Assembly (NCBI GenBank): GCA_019359765.1 | Contig: JAHHGU010000037.1 | Coordinates: 1 to 50,749 of the forward strand | From: Aphanothece sp. CMT-3BRIN-NPC111 | GTDB taxonomy: Bacteria; Cyanobacteriota; Cyanobacteriia; Cyanobacteriales; JAHHGU01 | Direction: 5' to 3' | Length of the DNA: 50,749 nt | Shown: one piece after another, positions 1 through 9,710 of the stretch | How the letters are laid out: every line of letters starts with the position of its first letter | Position numbering within the stretch: position 1 is the first letter of the stretch | Made by a program: the position numbers and the translations under genes | Notes under the pieces: model-generated | What the model saw: only the letters and a program-made list of their open reading frames with translations | What the model was told of the DNA's origin: nothing | Databases searched by the model: none

Positions 1-58
1 AAAGTTGGAGACTATCTTTCTTGATCAAGCGATAGTCAACCCAGATTTCGTATTACTG

Positions 59-116
59 CTTTTCTCAACAGCCATGCGCTCTTGCCAGTCTACTATGTTT
101 GACCGCAACTTGGTAT
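59..116 (-). repeat. Copy 1 of an edge repeat (possible mobile-element end)
   Basis: Read on the minus strand this begins ATACCAAGTTGCGGTCAAA and matches 50654-50711 (plus strand) at 48 of 58 positions by hand alignment. It begins where receiver-domain homology ends. Both copies stay open in the same frame (TKLRS.. VD.QE), so the repeat may be coding, for example the start of a transposase-like protein. The element family was not recognised. Confidence 0.6.
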
Positions 117-223
117 GAAGCTACAACCCCCACGACAACATAGCCTAAACTTCTTAAGCTATCCGCTATGTCCTCAGCCACAATCGCTTCATCTTCAACT
201 ATCAAAATTTTTTCCTGTGGCAT
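65..223 (-). pseudogene. Response-regulator receiver domain, truncated 5' fragment
   Basis: The reading frame starts MPQEKILIVEDEAIVAEDIA and continues through SLRSLGYVVVGVVAS. This is the first beta-alpha-beta part of a CheY-like receiver, with the acidic pair E10/D11. Homology stops at about position 116, before the phospho-acceptor aspartate, and the frame runs through unrelated residues to a TGA at 65-67. An in-frame ATG at 238 would add five residues. The sequence replacing the rest of the domain (59-116) recurs at 50654-50711, so an inserted element probably broke the gene. It lies downstream of two histidine kinases on the same strand and was probably their cognate regulator. The receiver fragment is clear; insertion as the cause is inference. 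Confidence 0.75.
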
Positions 224-238
224 TTTATTAAATTCCAT

Positions 239-752
239 TTAAATATTTTTTTGTTTGAATGCTATTAGGCAATATTACGATCTTTGGATCGAGCGATCGC
301 GGCGGCGGCTGAACTTAATCAACCGACTTCCAACAACTCCCCTGTCCGGGCACAGATGCAGTTGTCGAAACCAATAAAGCAACAAAACCCGCCATTGACT
401 ATTAGAGACAAAATTAGGATAAAAGGATGTTTTGTAACTCTAAAATGCTTTCCTGTGATTCTATAAATTCTGCCACTATTATTTGTACTCTCTCACCGAA
501 GGATAAGTATCAGCCTAGAGGGGGAAAGTTGTGGTATGAGAGGTTTGGCAATATCGGGTTATCAATTTGGCGCGAAATGCCCTCTGCAAGAGCATTTAGG
601 CAACTCGATTATTAATAGGCGTTCTATGTTCTTGGATACAGAAATACAGCCGGCATCAGAGACAGATCCGATAATTTCCCATGTTTGGATGTACACATGG
701 CGCTGCATTTCTACCAGTGCTATCAAGTAGCTATCGCGCCATATGCCACTTT
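239..752. other. Intergenic region, no gene seen
   Basis: About 510 bases between the broken response regulator and the FHA kinase. It has one HIP1-like site near 294. The open frames present are short, overlap one another on both strands and have no recognisable domain. No tRNA-like or terminator-like structure was recognised. Confidence 0.5.
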
Positions 753-3700
753 TCAAAATCTATGCTTGTATTTCAACTCTTGAAATTGCAGCTTAAACAA
801 AGTTCCATGGCTTATATCTATTTCCAACGTGGCTTGCAACTGAGTCGCTAAAGAGTTCACTAGTCGCAATCCTAAACTCGGCGTGCTATCCAAACTTAAA
901 TGAGCGGGTAAGCCAATCCCGTCATCTTGCACGATAAGTAAAAACTGCTGATCTTCTATTTGGGAGAAGTTTATTTTAATTTTCCCTTTGCGGTTCTCAG
1001 GAAAAGCGTGTTTAAGAGCGTTGGAAATTAGTTCGTTAATTAACAATCCACAGGGAATTGCTGTGTCCAAGTTAAGATCTACCGATTGCACTTGGATCTC
1101 CAGTTGGACAGCATTTAAATTAATGCTGTAAGAATAAAGCAAATTCTTAGTTAGGGTGCGTATATAGTCGGCAAAGTCAATCCGCGCTAAATCTTGGGAT
1201 TGATATAACTTTTCGTGTACCAAAGCCATAGATTTGACGCGGCACTGGCTTTCCTTGAGCATTTCTAAAGTGCGTGGCTCTTTGGTATAGCGAGACTGTA
1301 ATTTCAGCAGGCTAGAAATCACTTGCAAGTTGTTTTTCACACGATGGTGAATTTCTTTGAGCAATATCTCTTTTTCCGTTAGTGAGGCTTTGATCTGCTC
1401 TTCTGCCATTTTGCGCTCTGTGATGTCTGTGGCTACACCAAGAACATAACGGGTTTGACCATCTACAGACAGCAGCGGCTTCTTAATTGTCTGGAACCAG
1501 CGGACAATACCAGTCGAGCAACTGACAGTTTCTTCAGGAATGAGCGATGGCTGCAACGCGCTCATGACTTGTCGATCCATCTGGAGATAATGCTCGACTT
1601 CTGCTTGATGGGAATTAAAGTCTGCATCTGTCTTGCCAACTAAGTTTTCCACAGTGGTTCCATAGATATCTGCTACGGCTTGATTAACCAATGTAAACTT
1701 CCCGTCCCAGTCCTTGACAAAAATCAAGTTCGGGTTGATATCTATGACATTCCTGAGAAACTCCTGACTTTGCTGTAGGGCTGCTTCTGAAGTTTTGCGA
1801 TCGCTAATGTCCTTCATGAAGCAGTAATGCCCAATCAATTCCTCTTGTAAGTCGTAAGAGGAGATCATCACGACTTGCTTATAAAAGATAGAGCCATCTT
1901 TACGTCTGCCCCTAACTTCAGCTTCCACCTTGCCAAACTCAAGCATTTCTTGGTAAGCGGCGATCATCTTTTCGACATCTTCAGGATGTACCGTTTGGTG
2001 CCAGTGTATACCCAGCATTTCTTCAGGCAGGTAACCGAGTGTACGGGCATAGGCTTTGTTGACAGCACAGTAGCGCCCTTGGCTGTCTAGCCGTGAGATC
2101 CCCTCTACAGCATTTTGAAGAGCAGTGGTCATTAAACGGAGTTCTGACTCTGCACGAGAGCGATCGCTGATTTCCTGTTGAAGTTGTTTATTAGCCTTAA
2201 GGAGTGCGGCAGTACGCTTTTCCACTAGCTCTTCTAGGCGTTCCTTGTAATTTTCTAACTCCAACTCTCCAAGCTTGCGATCGCTAATATCCATCAGCAA
2301 ACCATCCCAGAGAATGTCTCCATTGGCTTGCCTTTCCGGACGAGAAGCACCAGATAGCCACTTCCGCTTCCCCGACGGCATAACAAATAGCCCCTCCCAT
2401 TTCCAAGGCTGTAGAGTCTTTGCTGAGACAGCAAGGGATTGCTCGAAGCTTTCGCGGTGAGCAGGATGAATTTCAGCGATGGCGAGAGCAGCATTCTGCT
2501 GGAGATCCTCTGGTTCTAGTTCACATATTTCACGACAATTGGAACTGACGTAAGGGAAACACATAGAGCCATCTGTGCGGAGAAGAAATTGGTAAATCAT
2601 TCCCGGTACATGGGCAACCAACTTTTGGAATCTTGTCTCACTTTGACGCAACGCCTCTTCTGCTTGCTTGCGCTCGGTAATATCGTGCATAACCACAACC
2701 GCACCCAGTTTTTTTCCTTGGATATCCACAAATGCCTGCCCGTTGGCCAATAATGTACGCAGCTTCCCTTGCTTGGAGGCGATCGCCATTTCCACGTTCC
2801 GTACAATCTCTCCCCGCAACGCTCGAAACAAAGGGATCTCTTCCGTGGGCATTAGTGTCTTCCCGTCCGGCAAATACAAGCCAAAATGTTCTGCCCACTG
2901 GTCAGCAGGAAGTGGTTGTTCGGACAGCCCATGAAACTCTCGTGTAGCTCGATTAAATAAAGTTAAAATACCATTCGCATCACAAGCAACAATTCCGTCT
3001 TGCAAGTTTTCTAGCAATGCTTTTAAGAATTCTCTTTCTTTCTGTAAGGCTGACTCTGCCTGCTTGCGAGCGGTGATATCGGTAGTGATGCCATCAACGC
3101 GGATGGCAGTACCGCTATCATCGTAGGCAACGCGATTGCGGTCTTGAACCCAACGCACTTCGCCATCAGGTCGCACAATCCGGTATTCTGCTTCTATGCT
3201 TCCAATTGCCAAAATCTCGTTCAGAATACTCCGCATCCGTTCGCGGTCTTCTGGGTAAATGACCTCCATCCAGAGGTGCGGGTTGTCGAAAAACGCTTGG
3301 GCAGAGCGACCATAAACTTTTTCGACTGCTGAGTTTAGGTAAAGCACTTCCAAGGTAGTAGCTGAAACCGACCAGACCACATTATCGAGAGAATTGAGAA
3401 TGCCATTGAGCCGTGCTTCACTATTGTGTAAGGCTTGTTCTGTTAGCCTTCGCACAGCGATCTCCCTCTGCAACTGCTCTACTCTATCGTTGAGTTCAAC
3501 TGTACGCTGCTTAACTAATGGTTCAATCTGAGTTAAGGTTTGAAACGTATCAATTGAGGCGATTGATTCATCAAGTAAATTGTTGGCTTCACAGTATTCA
3601 AAAATATCTGCATCTGATAAATGCGAATCAATAACAAGATAGGTGGCTTTAGCTTGATCTCCAAATCTGATTAGATCTTTATGTTGAAGAGGCTTTGACA

Positions 3701-3974
3701 GATATTTTTTTTCATTAATTATTAATTTATTTGCACTATCGTTCTCTTGAATAGCGCCATTTTGAAGTTGAAAATAATATGTTTTTTTTTCAAAATCATA
3801 CATTCGCAATAAAATAGCATGATGTAGAGAAACTACTGGCGAGTATAAAACGATAGTGTTTTGGTTACTACGACCTAAGGAGTAAATATTTTTATCAAGA
3901 TTAACTAGCCGTTTACCTTGGTTATCTTGAATCACTAAAACACTGCGTACTTTTCGTTGATAAAAATTTTCCAT
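753..3974 (-). CDS. FHA - multi-PAS sensor histidine kinase (HisKA_2 type)
   Basis: A 1073-residue, apparently soluble sensor kinase. Residues ~10-115 look like an FHA phosphothreonine-binding domain (LGRSNQN, SLHHA, then a QNG strand). About five PAS/PAC modules follow (~187-310, 315-435, 445-570, 615-740, 745-860), each ending in DIT/DIS.RK. The catalytic part starts at ~874 with EIHHRVKNNLQ, the HisKA_2 phospho-acceptor motif, followed by an HATPase domain with NELISNALKHAF (N box) and DDGIGLP (G box). HisKA_2 kinases autophosphorylate on His and pass phosphate to a receiver. The gene starts 63 bases after the stop of the permease-kinase gene, so the two probably form an operon with the broken regulator downstream. 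No good Shine-Dalgarno sequence precedes the ATG. No membrane segment is evident, so it is probably cytoplasmic. Confidence 0.9.
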   Translation of the reverse strand: MENFYQRKVRSVLVIQDNQGKRLVNLDKNIYSLGRSNQNTIVLYSPVVSLHHAILLRMYDFEKKTYYFQLQNGAIQENDSANKLIINEKKYLSKPLQHKDLIRFGDQAKATYLVIDSHLSDADIFEYCEANNLLDESIASIDTFQTLTQIEPLVKQRTVELNDRVEQLQREIAVRRLTEQALHNSEARLNGILNSLDNVVWSVSATTLEVLYLNSAVEKVYGRSAQAFFDNPHLWMEVIYPEDRERMRSILNEILAIGSIEAEYRIVRPDGEVRWVQDRNRVAYDDSGTAIRVDGITTDITARKQAESALQKEREFLKALLENLQDGIVACDANGILTLFNRATREFHGLSEQPLPADQWAEHFGLYLPDGKTLMPTEEIPLFRALRGEIVRNVEMAIASKQGKLRTLLANGQAFVDIQGKKLGAVVVMHDITERKQAEEALRQSETRFQKLVAHVPGMIYQFLLRTDGSMCFPYVSSNCREICELEPEDLQQNAALAIAEIHPAHRESFEQSLAVSAKTLQPWKWEGLFVMPSGKRKWLSGASRPERQANGDILWDGLLMDISDRKLGELELENYKERLEELVEKRTAALLKANKQLQQEISDRSRAESELRLMTTALQNAVEGISRLDSQGRYCAVNKAYARTLGYLPEEMLGIHWHQTVHPEDVEKMIAAYQEMLEFGKVEAEVRGRRKDGSIFYKQVVMISSYDLQEELIGHYCFMKDISDRKTSEAALQQSQEFLRNVIDINPNLIFVKDWDGKFTLVNQAVADIYGTTVENLVGKTDADFNSHQAEVEHYLQMDRQVMSALQPSLIPEETVSCSTGIVRWFQTIKKPLLSVDGQTRYVLGVATDITERKMAEEQIKASLTEKEILLKEIHHRVKNNLQVISSLLKLQSRYTKEPRTLEMLKESQCRVKSMALVHEKLYQSQDLARIDFADYIRTLTKNLLYSYSINLNAVQLEIQVQSVDLNLDTAIPCGLLINELISNALKHAFPENRKGKIKINFSQIEDQQFLLIVQDDGIGLPAHLSLDSTPSLGLRLVNSLATQLQATLEIDISHGTLFKLQFQELKYKHRF

Positions 3975-4037
3975 AGCTTTATTTTTTTGACTAATTAAAC
4001 TAGCGACTGTTGTGCTATTTACTTTCGTGTCATTTGC

Positions 4038-7000
4038 TTATATCCTATGTTTGTATTTGAGTTCAGAAAACTTTAAATTAAATACAGTTTCCGGACGGCT
4101 CTCCATCTCCAGCGTCCCTTGTAATTGAGATGCTAAAGAGCTAATCAGCCGCAACCCTAAAGTCTTCGTATTTTGCCAATCTAAATCCAAGGGGAAACCT
4201 ACCCCGTTGTCTTTCACTATCAGCAAAAACTGCTCATTATCTATTGGATTAAAATTGATAAAAATCTTTCCTTTACGATTATCGGGAAACGCGTGTTTTA
4301 GGGCATTAGAAACTAGCTCATTAATTAATAATCCACAGGGAATAGCTGTGTCTAAGTTGAGGTTAACTGGCTCTACTTGTATCTCCAGTTGGACAGCATT
4401 GATATCGCCGCTGTAAGAATAAACTAGATTCTTGGTTAGGGTGTGGATATAGTCGGCAAAGTCAATCCGACCTAAATCTTGAGATTGATATAATTTTTCG
4501 TGGATTAAAGCCATAGATTTAACTCGGTTTTGGCTTTCTTTGAGAACTTCTAGGGTATGTGGCTCTTGAGTATAGCGGGATTGTAATTTTAAAAGGCTGG
4601 AAATTACTTGCAAGTTGTTTTTTACCCGATGGTGAATTTCTTTGAGTAGGACCTCCTTTTCTGCTAATGAAGCTTTGAGTTTATCTTCTGCTATCTGGCG
4701 GTCTGTGATGTCTGTCGCCACACCAATCAAACCAATAACTGTACCATTGGGATCGCGCAGAGGGGTAGCGCGATTGTGATAGACTACACCTCCTAATGTT
4801 TCAATCCAATTAGCTTCTTTTCCCGCCAATACCTGACGAATGTTTTCCAGGATTATGGGGTACTCAGCGCACACCTCAAACACTGATCGCCCGACTATTC
4901 CACGTGGTTTGAGCCTTGCGGGTTCTAAACCTTTGCCTTCTAAAAGTGTAAATTTACCTTCTATATCGAGCGCATATAAGGCAATGGGAGTGTTGCTAAC
5001 AACAGCCCTAAGTCGGTCTTCGCTTTCTGCCAGCGCCCACTCTGCTCGCTTGCGAGCGGTAATATCTTCAATGCTAGCCAGGATACCCATAACGTTTCCT
5101 TCTGCGTCATGGAGTGGGATCTTACTAGTATCCACCCAGGCCGGCGTACCATCAGCTTTGCTTCTGAATTCGATGATATGAAATTCAGGTGTATCTGTCT
5201 CCATGACTCGGCGATCGCTATTGCGAAAGAAGTCAGCCTCTTCTTTATTCCACGGGAAGTCGTAGTCTGTCTTCCCGATAATATCCTCTGGACTACTAAA
5301 ACCGACTAACTCAGCCTTGTTGCGATTACAGCCCAAGTAAATTAAATTTCTGTCTTTCCAGCAGATATATTGCGGAACGTTGTCTATGACTAATTGCAGC
5401 ATTTCTCGCGATAAACGCAGGGTTTCCTCTGCCTCTATACGATAGGCAATCTCATTTCTTAATTGCTGGTTTGCATTCTTTAATTGGGTTGTACGCTCCT
5501 CTACCCTAATTTCTAGTTGCTCATTAGCAATTCGCAGCGCCTCCTCTGCCCGCTTAGCCTTTTGGAAGAGCTGCTCACTTTGTTCCTGTGCCTCGGCAAT
5601 AGCAGCTACTTGGGGTAAACTTGTCCAGCAGGCGATCGCCACTCCCACAAAACCAACAGTTATCACCAGAATAATCAAGAGATCATTACTAGCATCGCGA
5701 GGAAGTCCGTCTAAATTGGCTCTAAGCAACCAGGCGATCGCGGCAGTGTTACAGATCAAAAAAATCAGGACGCCCACCTGAACTGCCACAAAATCTTTGA
5801 TTATCCTGTAGGGTTTCGCTTGGTAATACTTAATCCACCACGCGGGATGGAAGGGGGGAAATGTAATGCGACGCATCGCTGCATCCGCTGCCAAAATAGC
5901 GATGGGCAAGAACAGCCCGATCAGCAAATCTTGCCAGTCCCAAGCCAATCCCCCAACAATTAGGACAACTGCTTCCACTAGGAAAAAGGCTCCCGACCAC
6001 CAAGGCCATAGCACCTCTGGTTTATCCCGACGCAGCCATAGGGCCAAATGGACTGTCATAAAGGCGGTCACGAAGGCAGTAGAGGAGACCATTACTAAAC
6101 GCGCTATATCTCCCCAAGCTAGACAAATGAGACTGAGCAACAACGTCAGCACCAAGGCTGGGGCGAGGACGCCCCGAGGGGACACAACCGCGAAGACTAG
6201 CGATAAATGTCCGTCCAAGGCAAGTTGGTACAAAACACGGGGAGAGTTGGAAACCGCTGTGGCGGAACTTAAGAGACAGCCAGCGACGATTAGAAGCGTC
6301 ACCAGAATTGAGGCTGACGGCCCCCAGAAGTGTTGAGCAGCGGTTAATAAATTCAAGAATGTGTCGTCTTTTAACCCCGGCGCTGTTGCTAAACGCATTA
6401 GTACCCAGGAACAACCCAGATAGGCAACAGGAATCAGCCCAGCGGCGAAACTGAGAAACCGCAACGTCTCCCCAGGTTGTTTGCTATCAGCAACAAACGA
6501 GGCAGTACTTTCACAAGCGTAAGCAGCGTAGACGGCGAAGAAGTACCATTTAGCCCATTCCACAAAGGAAAAGCTAGGCCAACTGCTGGGGAAAAAGCCA
6601 GGGCTATCTGGGGATAGTGCTAACCAGCCAATGCCTTGAATGCAAAAAAACAAGAGAACTCCCGCCGCTGGGATAACGAAACATAAATGCAGGATACTCA
6701 AGGCGCGGGTGCCACTAAAGGCGACAATAAAGGCGATCGCCGTAAAGCCAATTTTCAGGGCTATCTCAGGACATGAAATACCCAAGGGTTCCAGGTTGGC
6801 TTTGATCACATCTGTGATAATCAGCGCGTTGATTGTAGTCACAGCTAACCAACTAAAAAAGTATCCCAACGCCGCATACCTAGCTAACCAGGGATAGTTT
6901 TTCAGCAACCGCGCTGTGTAGTTGGGTGTTCCCCCGGACATTTCTGGCCAATGTCTGCCCAAGCTTTGCATCTGAAAGTTCACCAGCATTGCCACAATTG

Positions 7001-7178
7001 TTGCTGGCAACCAGACGAAGATAGCTTGAGGCCCAAGAGCGGCGTGTATGGCGGGTGCAGAGCTAATCCAGAGCAGATGACCCGTCACGCCAAATCCCCA
7101 GGTTTCCGGGGTTGTTAGGGTTTGCTGGAGGCGTATTGTGGAGCGCCCAAACAGTTGCCCCTGATTGTGATTAGACAT
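4038..7178 (-). CDS. Amino-acid-permease-like / PAS / histidine kinase fusion protein
   Basis: A 1046-residue protein. Residues 1 to ~530 are very hydrophobic, with roughly 12-14 membrane segments and APC-superfamily features (SGGTPNYTARLL near residue 81). A coiled coil (~530-600, Q/E/A-rich) links to two PAS/PAC domains (~595-715 and 715-835) and a HisKA_2/HATPase core (EIHHRVKNNLQ at ~847, NELVSNALKHAF, DNGVGFP). The last 200 residues are about 75% identical to the neighbouring FHA kinase, and both end in ELKYKHR plus one residue. Transporter-kinase fusions are known (CbrA has an SSSF-type transporter), so this may sense or carry an amino-acid-like substrate. The ligand cannot be told. The output is probably the adjacent regulator, which is broken here. 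The frame is intact throughout. Confidence 0.9.
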   Translation of the reverse strand: MSNHNQGQLFGRSTIRLQQTLTTPETWGFGVTGHLLWISSAPAIHAALGPQAIFVWLPATIVAMLVNFQMQSLGRHWPEMSGGTPNYTARLLKNYPWLARYAALGYFFSWLAVTTINALIITDVIKANLEPLGISCPEIALKIGFTAIAFIVAFSGTRALSILHLCFVIPAAGVLLFFCIQGIGWLALSPDSPGFFPSSWPSFSFVEWAKWYFFAVYAAYACESTASFVADSKQPGETLRFLSFAAGLIPVAYLGCSWVLMRLATAPGLKDDTFLNLLTAAQHFWGPSASILVTLLIVAGCLLSSATAVSNSPRVLYQLALDGHLSLVFAVVSPRGVLAPALVLTLLLSLICLAWGDIARLVMVSSTAFVTAFMTVHLALWLRRDKPEVLWPWWSGAFFLVEAVVLIVGGLAWDWQDLLIGLFLPIAILAADAAMRRITFPPFHPAWWIKYYQAKPYRIIKDFVAVQVGVLIFLICNTAAIAWLLRANLDGLPRDASNDLLIILVITVGFVGVAIACWTSLPQVAAIAEAQEQSEQLFQKAKRAEEALRIANEQLEIRVEERTTQLKNANQQLRNEIAYRIEAEETLRLSREMLQLVIDNVPQYICWKDRNLIYLGCNRNKAELVGFSSPEDIIGKTDYDFPWNKEEADFFRNSDRRVMETDTPEFHIIEFRSKADGTPAWVDTSKIPLHDAEGNVMGILASIEDITARKRAEWALAESEDRLRAVVSNTPIALYALDIEGKFTLLEGKGLEPARLKPRGIVGRSVFEVCAEYPIILENIRQVLAGKEANWIETLGGVVYHNRATPLRDPNGTVIGLIGVATDITDRQIAEDKLKASLAEKEVLLKEIHHRVKNNLQVISSLLKLQSRYTQEPHTLEVLKESQNRVKSMALIHEKLYQSQDLGRIDFADYIHTLTKNLVYSYSGDINAVQLEIQVEPVNLNLDTAIPCGLLINELVSNALKHAFPDNRKGKIFINFNPIDNEQFLLIVKDNGVGFPLDLDWQNTKTLGLRLISSLASQLQGTLEMESRPETVFNLKFSELKYKHRI

Positions 7179-7658
7179 ATTGGGGGTAACTACAATTTTT
7201 TATCGATACCAACCGTTATCTATTGTCTGTTGCCCACTGTTGACTCGCTACTGATAAAGGTATTATCACCAGGGGTCTTTAATACAAGCCGATGTGGTGG
7301 GGTGGTACCCGGTTGCATCTCTTCCACTCGTATTGCGGCATAAATTTATGAAATCGAGTGGGGCTGGATTAAATTTAATGTTCCCGGTTCGGCGCGGTTA
7401 ATGAACAAGGCGAGAAAGCTAAGAACTTATCCGAAAGGTCGATTTAATATGTTTTTACCGCTTTCACCAAGCAGATAGACGCAGCCCATAACAGATATTG
7501 GGTCTGCAAAAATTATCCTAGAAGGATAGGCTTGAAGCGCGATCGCTAACTAATATACAAGCCAGCCCCAACTCTCCCGGAAGCGAGAAAAAGTTTAGCC
7601 CCACCCTCTAGCGCATCGCCCCTAAAATAAAAAAGCCGGATCGACCGCAGTATCATTT
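7179..7658. other. Divergent intergenic region between kinase operon and dus gene
   Basis: 480 bases separating genes that diverge, so it should carry the promoters of both. A HIP1-like GCGATCGC lies near 7540. No convincing -35/-10 pair, RNA gene or long inverted repeat was recognised. Confidence 0.4.
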
Positions 7659-8729
7659 ATGGTTTCTCTATCTCCTAGCCTACAAGCCAGACTCTCAACT
7701 CCCCTCAAGATTGGCTCCTTTGAAGTTAAAAGTCGGGTTTTACAGTCCCCTCTCTCTGGTGTCACTGATTTAGTGTTTCGCCGTCTAGTGCGTCGCTATG
7801 CCCCGGAGTCGATGATGTATACCGAGATGGTGAACGCGACGGGGCTGCACTATGTTAAAGAATTACCCAAGATTATGGAGATAGACCCCGGCGAAAGACC
7901 GATTAGCATCCAGTTATTTGACTGTCGCCCAGACTTTCTAGCAGAAGCGGCTCAAATGGCGGTAGATGAGGGGGCTGATACGGTTGATATTAATATGGGT
8001 TGCCCTGTTAATAAGATTACGAAAAATGGCGGGGGTTCTTCTTTGCTGCGGCAACCGGAAGTAGCTGAGGCAATTGTCCGGGAAGTGGTTAAGGCTGTTA
8101 ATGTGCCAGTAACTGTTAAAACTCGTATCGGCTGGACAGACAAAGAAATCACGATTATAGAATTTGCCCAGCGTATGCAGGATGCAGGGGCACAGATGAT
8201 TACGGTACACGGTCGCACCCGCGCCCAAGGTTATAATGGCAACGCTCGCTGGGAGTGGATTGGGCGTGTAAAAGAAATTCTTTCTATTCCAGTTATTGGC
8301 AACGGAGATATCTTTTCTGTTGAGGCGGCAGTGCGTTGCTTAGAGCAAACGGGTGCCGATGGGGTGATGTGTTCGCGGGGGACGTTGGGCTATCCGTTTT
8401 TAGTAGGAGAAATTGACTACTTCTTAAAAACGGGGGAGGAAAAGACGCCGCCGACGCCAGTGCAACGGCTGGAATGCGCTAAAGAACACCTGCAAGCATT
8501 GTGGGAATATAAGGGCGATCGCGGTATTCGCCAAGCCCGTAAGCACATGACTTGGTATGCTAAGGGGTTTCCTGGTGCTGCGGAGTTGCGAGGGCAGCTA
8601 GCTGTAGTAGAAACGCTCCAGCAAGGCTTGGAGATAATTGATAGGGCGATCGCACGGCTTAATAGTGGTGAGTACGAGACCAACTGGCAAGAAGATGAAA
8701 CTGTTGAGCGGCAGATGGTGGAAGCGTGA
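7659..8729 (+). CDS. dusB: tRNA-dihydrouridine synthase, DusB type
   Basis: A 356-residue FMN-dependent TIM-barrel enzyme that reduces uridines in the D-loop of tRNA using NAD(P)H. Diagnostic motifs are QSPLSGVTDLVFRRL near residue 29, QLFDCRPDFLAEAA, the active-site DINMGCPVNKI with catalytic Cys115, KTRIGW, TVHGRTRAQGYNGNA, IPVIGNGDI and DGVMCSRGTLGYP. The motif order and length fit the Dus family. The ATG at 7659 begins MVSLSPSLQARLSTPLKIGS, with the FMN-barrel strand starting directly after, which supports this start. It stands alone on the plus strand. It is followed by a short hairpin (CAGGGA/TCCCTG near 8790) that could end transcription. The DusB subtype is inferred from overall similarity. 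Confidence 0.93.
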   Translation: MVSLSPSLQARLSTPLKIGSFEVKSRVLQSPLSGVTDLVFRRLVRRYAPESMMYTEMVNATGLHYVKELPKIMEIDPGERPISIQLFDCRPDFLAEAAQMAVDEGADTVDINMGCPVNKITKNGGGSSLLRQPEVAEAIVREVVKAVNVPVTVKTRIGWTDKEITIIEFAQRMQDAGAQMITVHGRTRAQGYNGNARWEWIGRVKEILSIPVIGNGDIFSVEAAVRCLEQTGADGVMCSRGTLGYPFLVGEIDYFLKTGEEKTPPTPVQRLECAKEHLQALWEYKGDRGIRQARKHMTWYAKGFPGAAELRGQLAVVETLQQGLEIIDRAIARLNSGEYETNWQEDETVERQMVEA

Positions 8730-8919
8730 ACCGCTAATTATGTTCGCACTGACCAAAAACAAAAACGGTCTCTATACCAACAATATTTCAGGGAATCTTT
8801 CCCTGGATACGTAATGGTATCTGTGTTCATCTGTGTTTATCTGTGGTTAAAAATATCTTAAAACCACTTTTTGTATCAATTCTTAGTGCGATCGCATTTA
8901 CAGCAAGTAGGAAAAATTC

Positions 8920-9708
8920 ATGGGATTAGAAATATTTCAGGTAGATGCGTTCACAGATAAACCCTTTGCGGGAAATCCAGCCGCAGTCTGTGTCTTACCA
9001 GAACCCGGCGATGAGCCTTGGATGCAGAATGTTGCTCGTGAGATGAATTTATCTGAGACAGCATTCTTACACAAACAAGCAGATGGGTTTAATTTACGCT
9101 GGTTTACACCAGAAACTGAAGTTGACCTATGCGGTCATGCTACTTTAGCTAGCGCTCATGTTTTGTGGGCAATGGGTTATTTGCAGCCAGAAGAACAAGC
9201 GCGATTTTATACCCGCAGTGGACTTCTAAGTGCTGAGTGCCAGGGCGAGTGGATTGAACTCAACTTCCCAGCTAAAGAAGAAACAGCCTCAGTTCCTCCA
9301 CAAGGGTTAGACACAGCACTGGGCATAACGCCGAAGTATGTGGGCAAAGAGCAATCAGATTACCTGGTAGAGGTTAACTCTGAGGAAACGGTACGCAACT
9401 TACAGCCAAATTTCGCGTTGCTGAGGACTTTACCTCTGCGGGCTGTCATAGTTACAAGCAAAGCTACCTCACCCAACTATGATTTTGTTTCTCGTTTTTT
9501 TGCACCAGGCGTAGGCATTGATGAAGATCCGGTGACGGGATCTGCTCACTGCTGTCTGGGGCCTTTCTGGCGCGATCGCTTAGGCAAAGATGAATTTGTT
9601 GCTTATCAAGCTTCTGCACGGGGTGGCACGCTCAAGGTTCGCTGCTCTGAAGACCGAATCTATATTAAGGGACAAGCTGTGATGATTTTACGTGGAGAGC
9701 TTTTATGA
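8920..9708 (+). CDS. PhzF family isomerase-like protein
   Basis: A 262-residue protein of the PhzF/diaminopimelate-epimerase fold. It shows the family hallmarks FQVDAFTDKPFAGNPAAVC at the N-terminus, NLSETAF (the glutamate region used in catalysis in PhzF), RWFTPETEVDLCGHATLASAHVLW, and the second-half motif GVGIDEDPVTGSAHC. The role of most family members outside phenazine clusters is unknown, and no phenazine genes are near. The start ATG at 8920 has a weak GGA purine stretch upstream. The stop codon is followed two bases later by a GTTTTGA heptamer array. The gene appears monocistronic. Substrate unassigned. Confidence 0.9.
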   Translation: MGLEIFQVDAFTDKPFAGNPAAVCVLPEPGDEPWMQNVAREMNLSETAFLHKQADGFNLRWFTPETEVDLCGHATLASAHVLWAMGYLQPEEQARFYTRSGLLSAECQGEWIELNFPAKEETASVPPQGLDTALGITPKYVGKEQSDYLVEVNSEETVRNLQPNFALLRTLPLRAVIVTSKATSPNYDFVSRFFAPGVGIDEDPVTGSAHCCLGPFWRDRLGKDEFVAYQASARGGTLKVRCSEDRIYIKGQAVMILRGELL

Positions 9709-9710
9709 AA

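Noticed and set aside
5866..6336. 156-codon plus-strand ORF
   Set aside because: It lies fully antisense to the permease part of the permease-kinase gene, whose translation has clear family motifs; the antisense product is basic and without domain.
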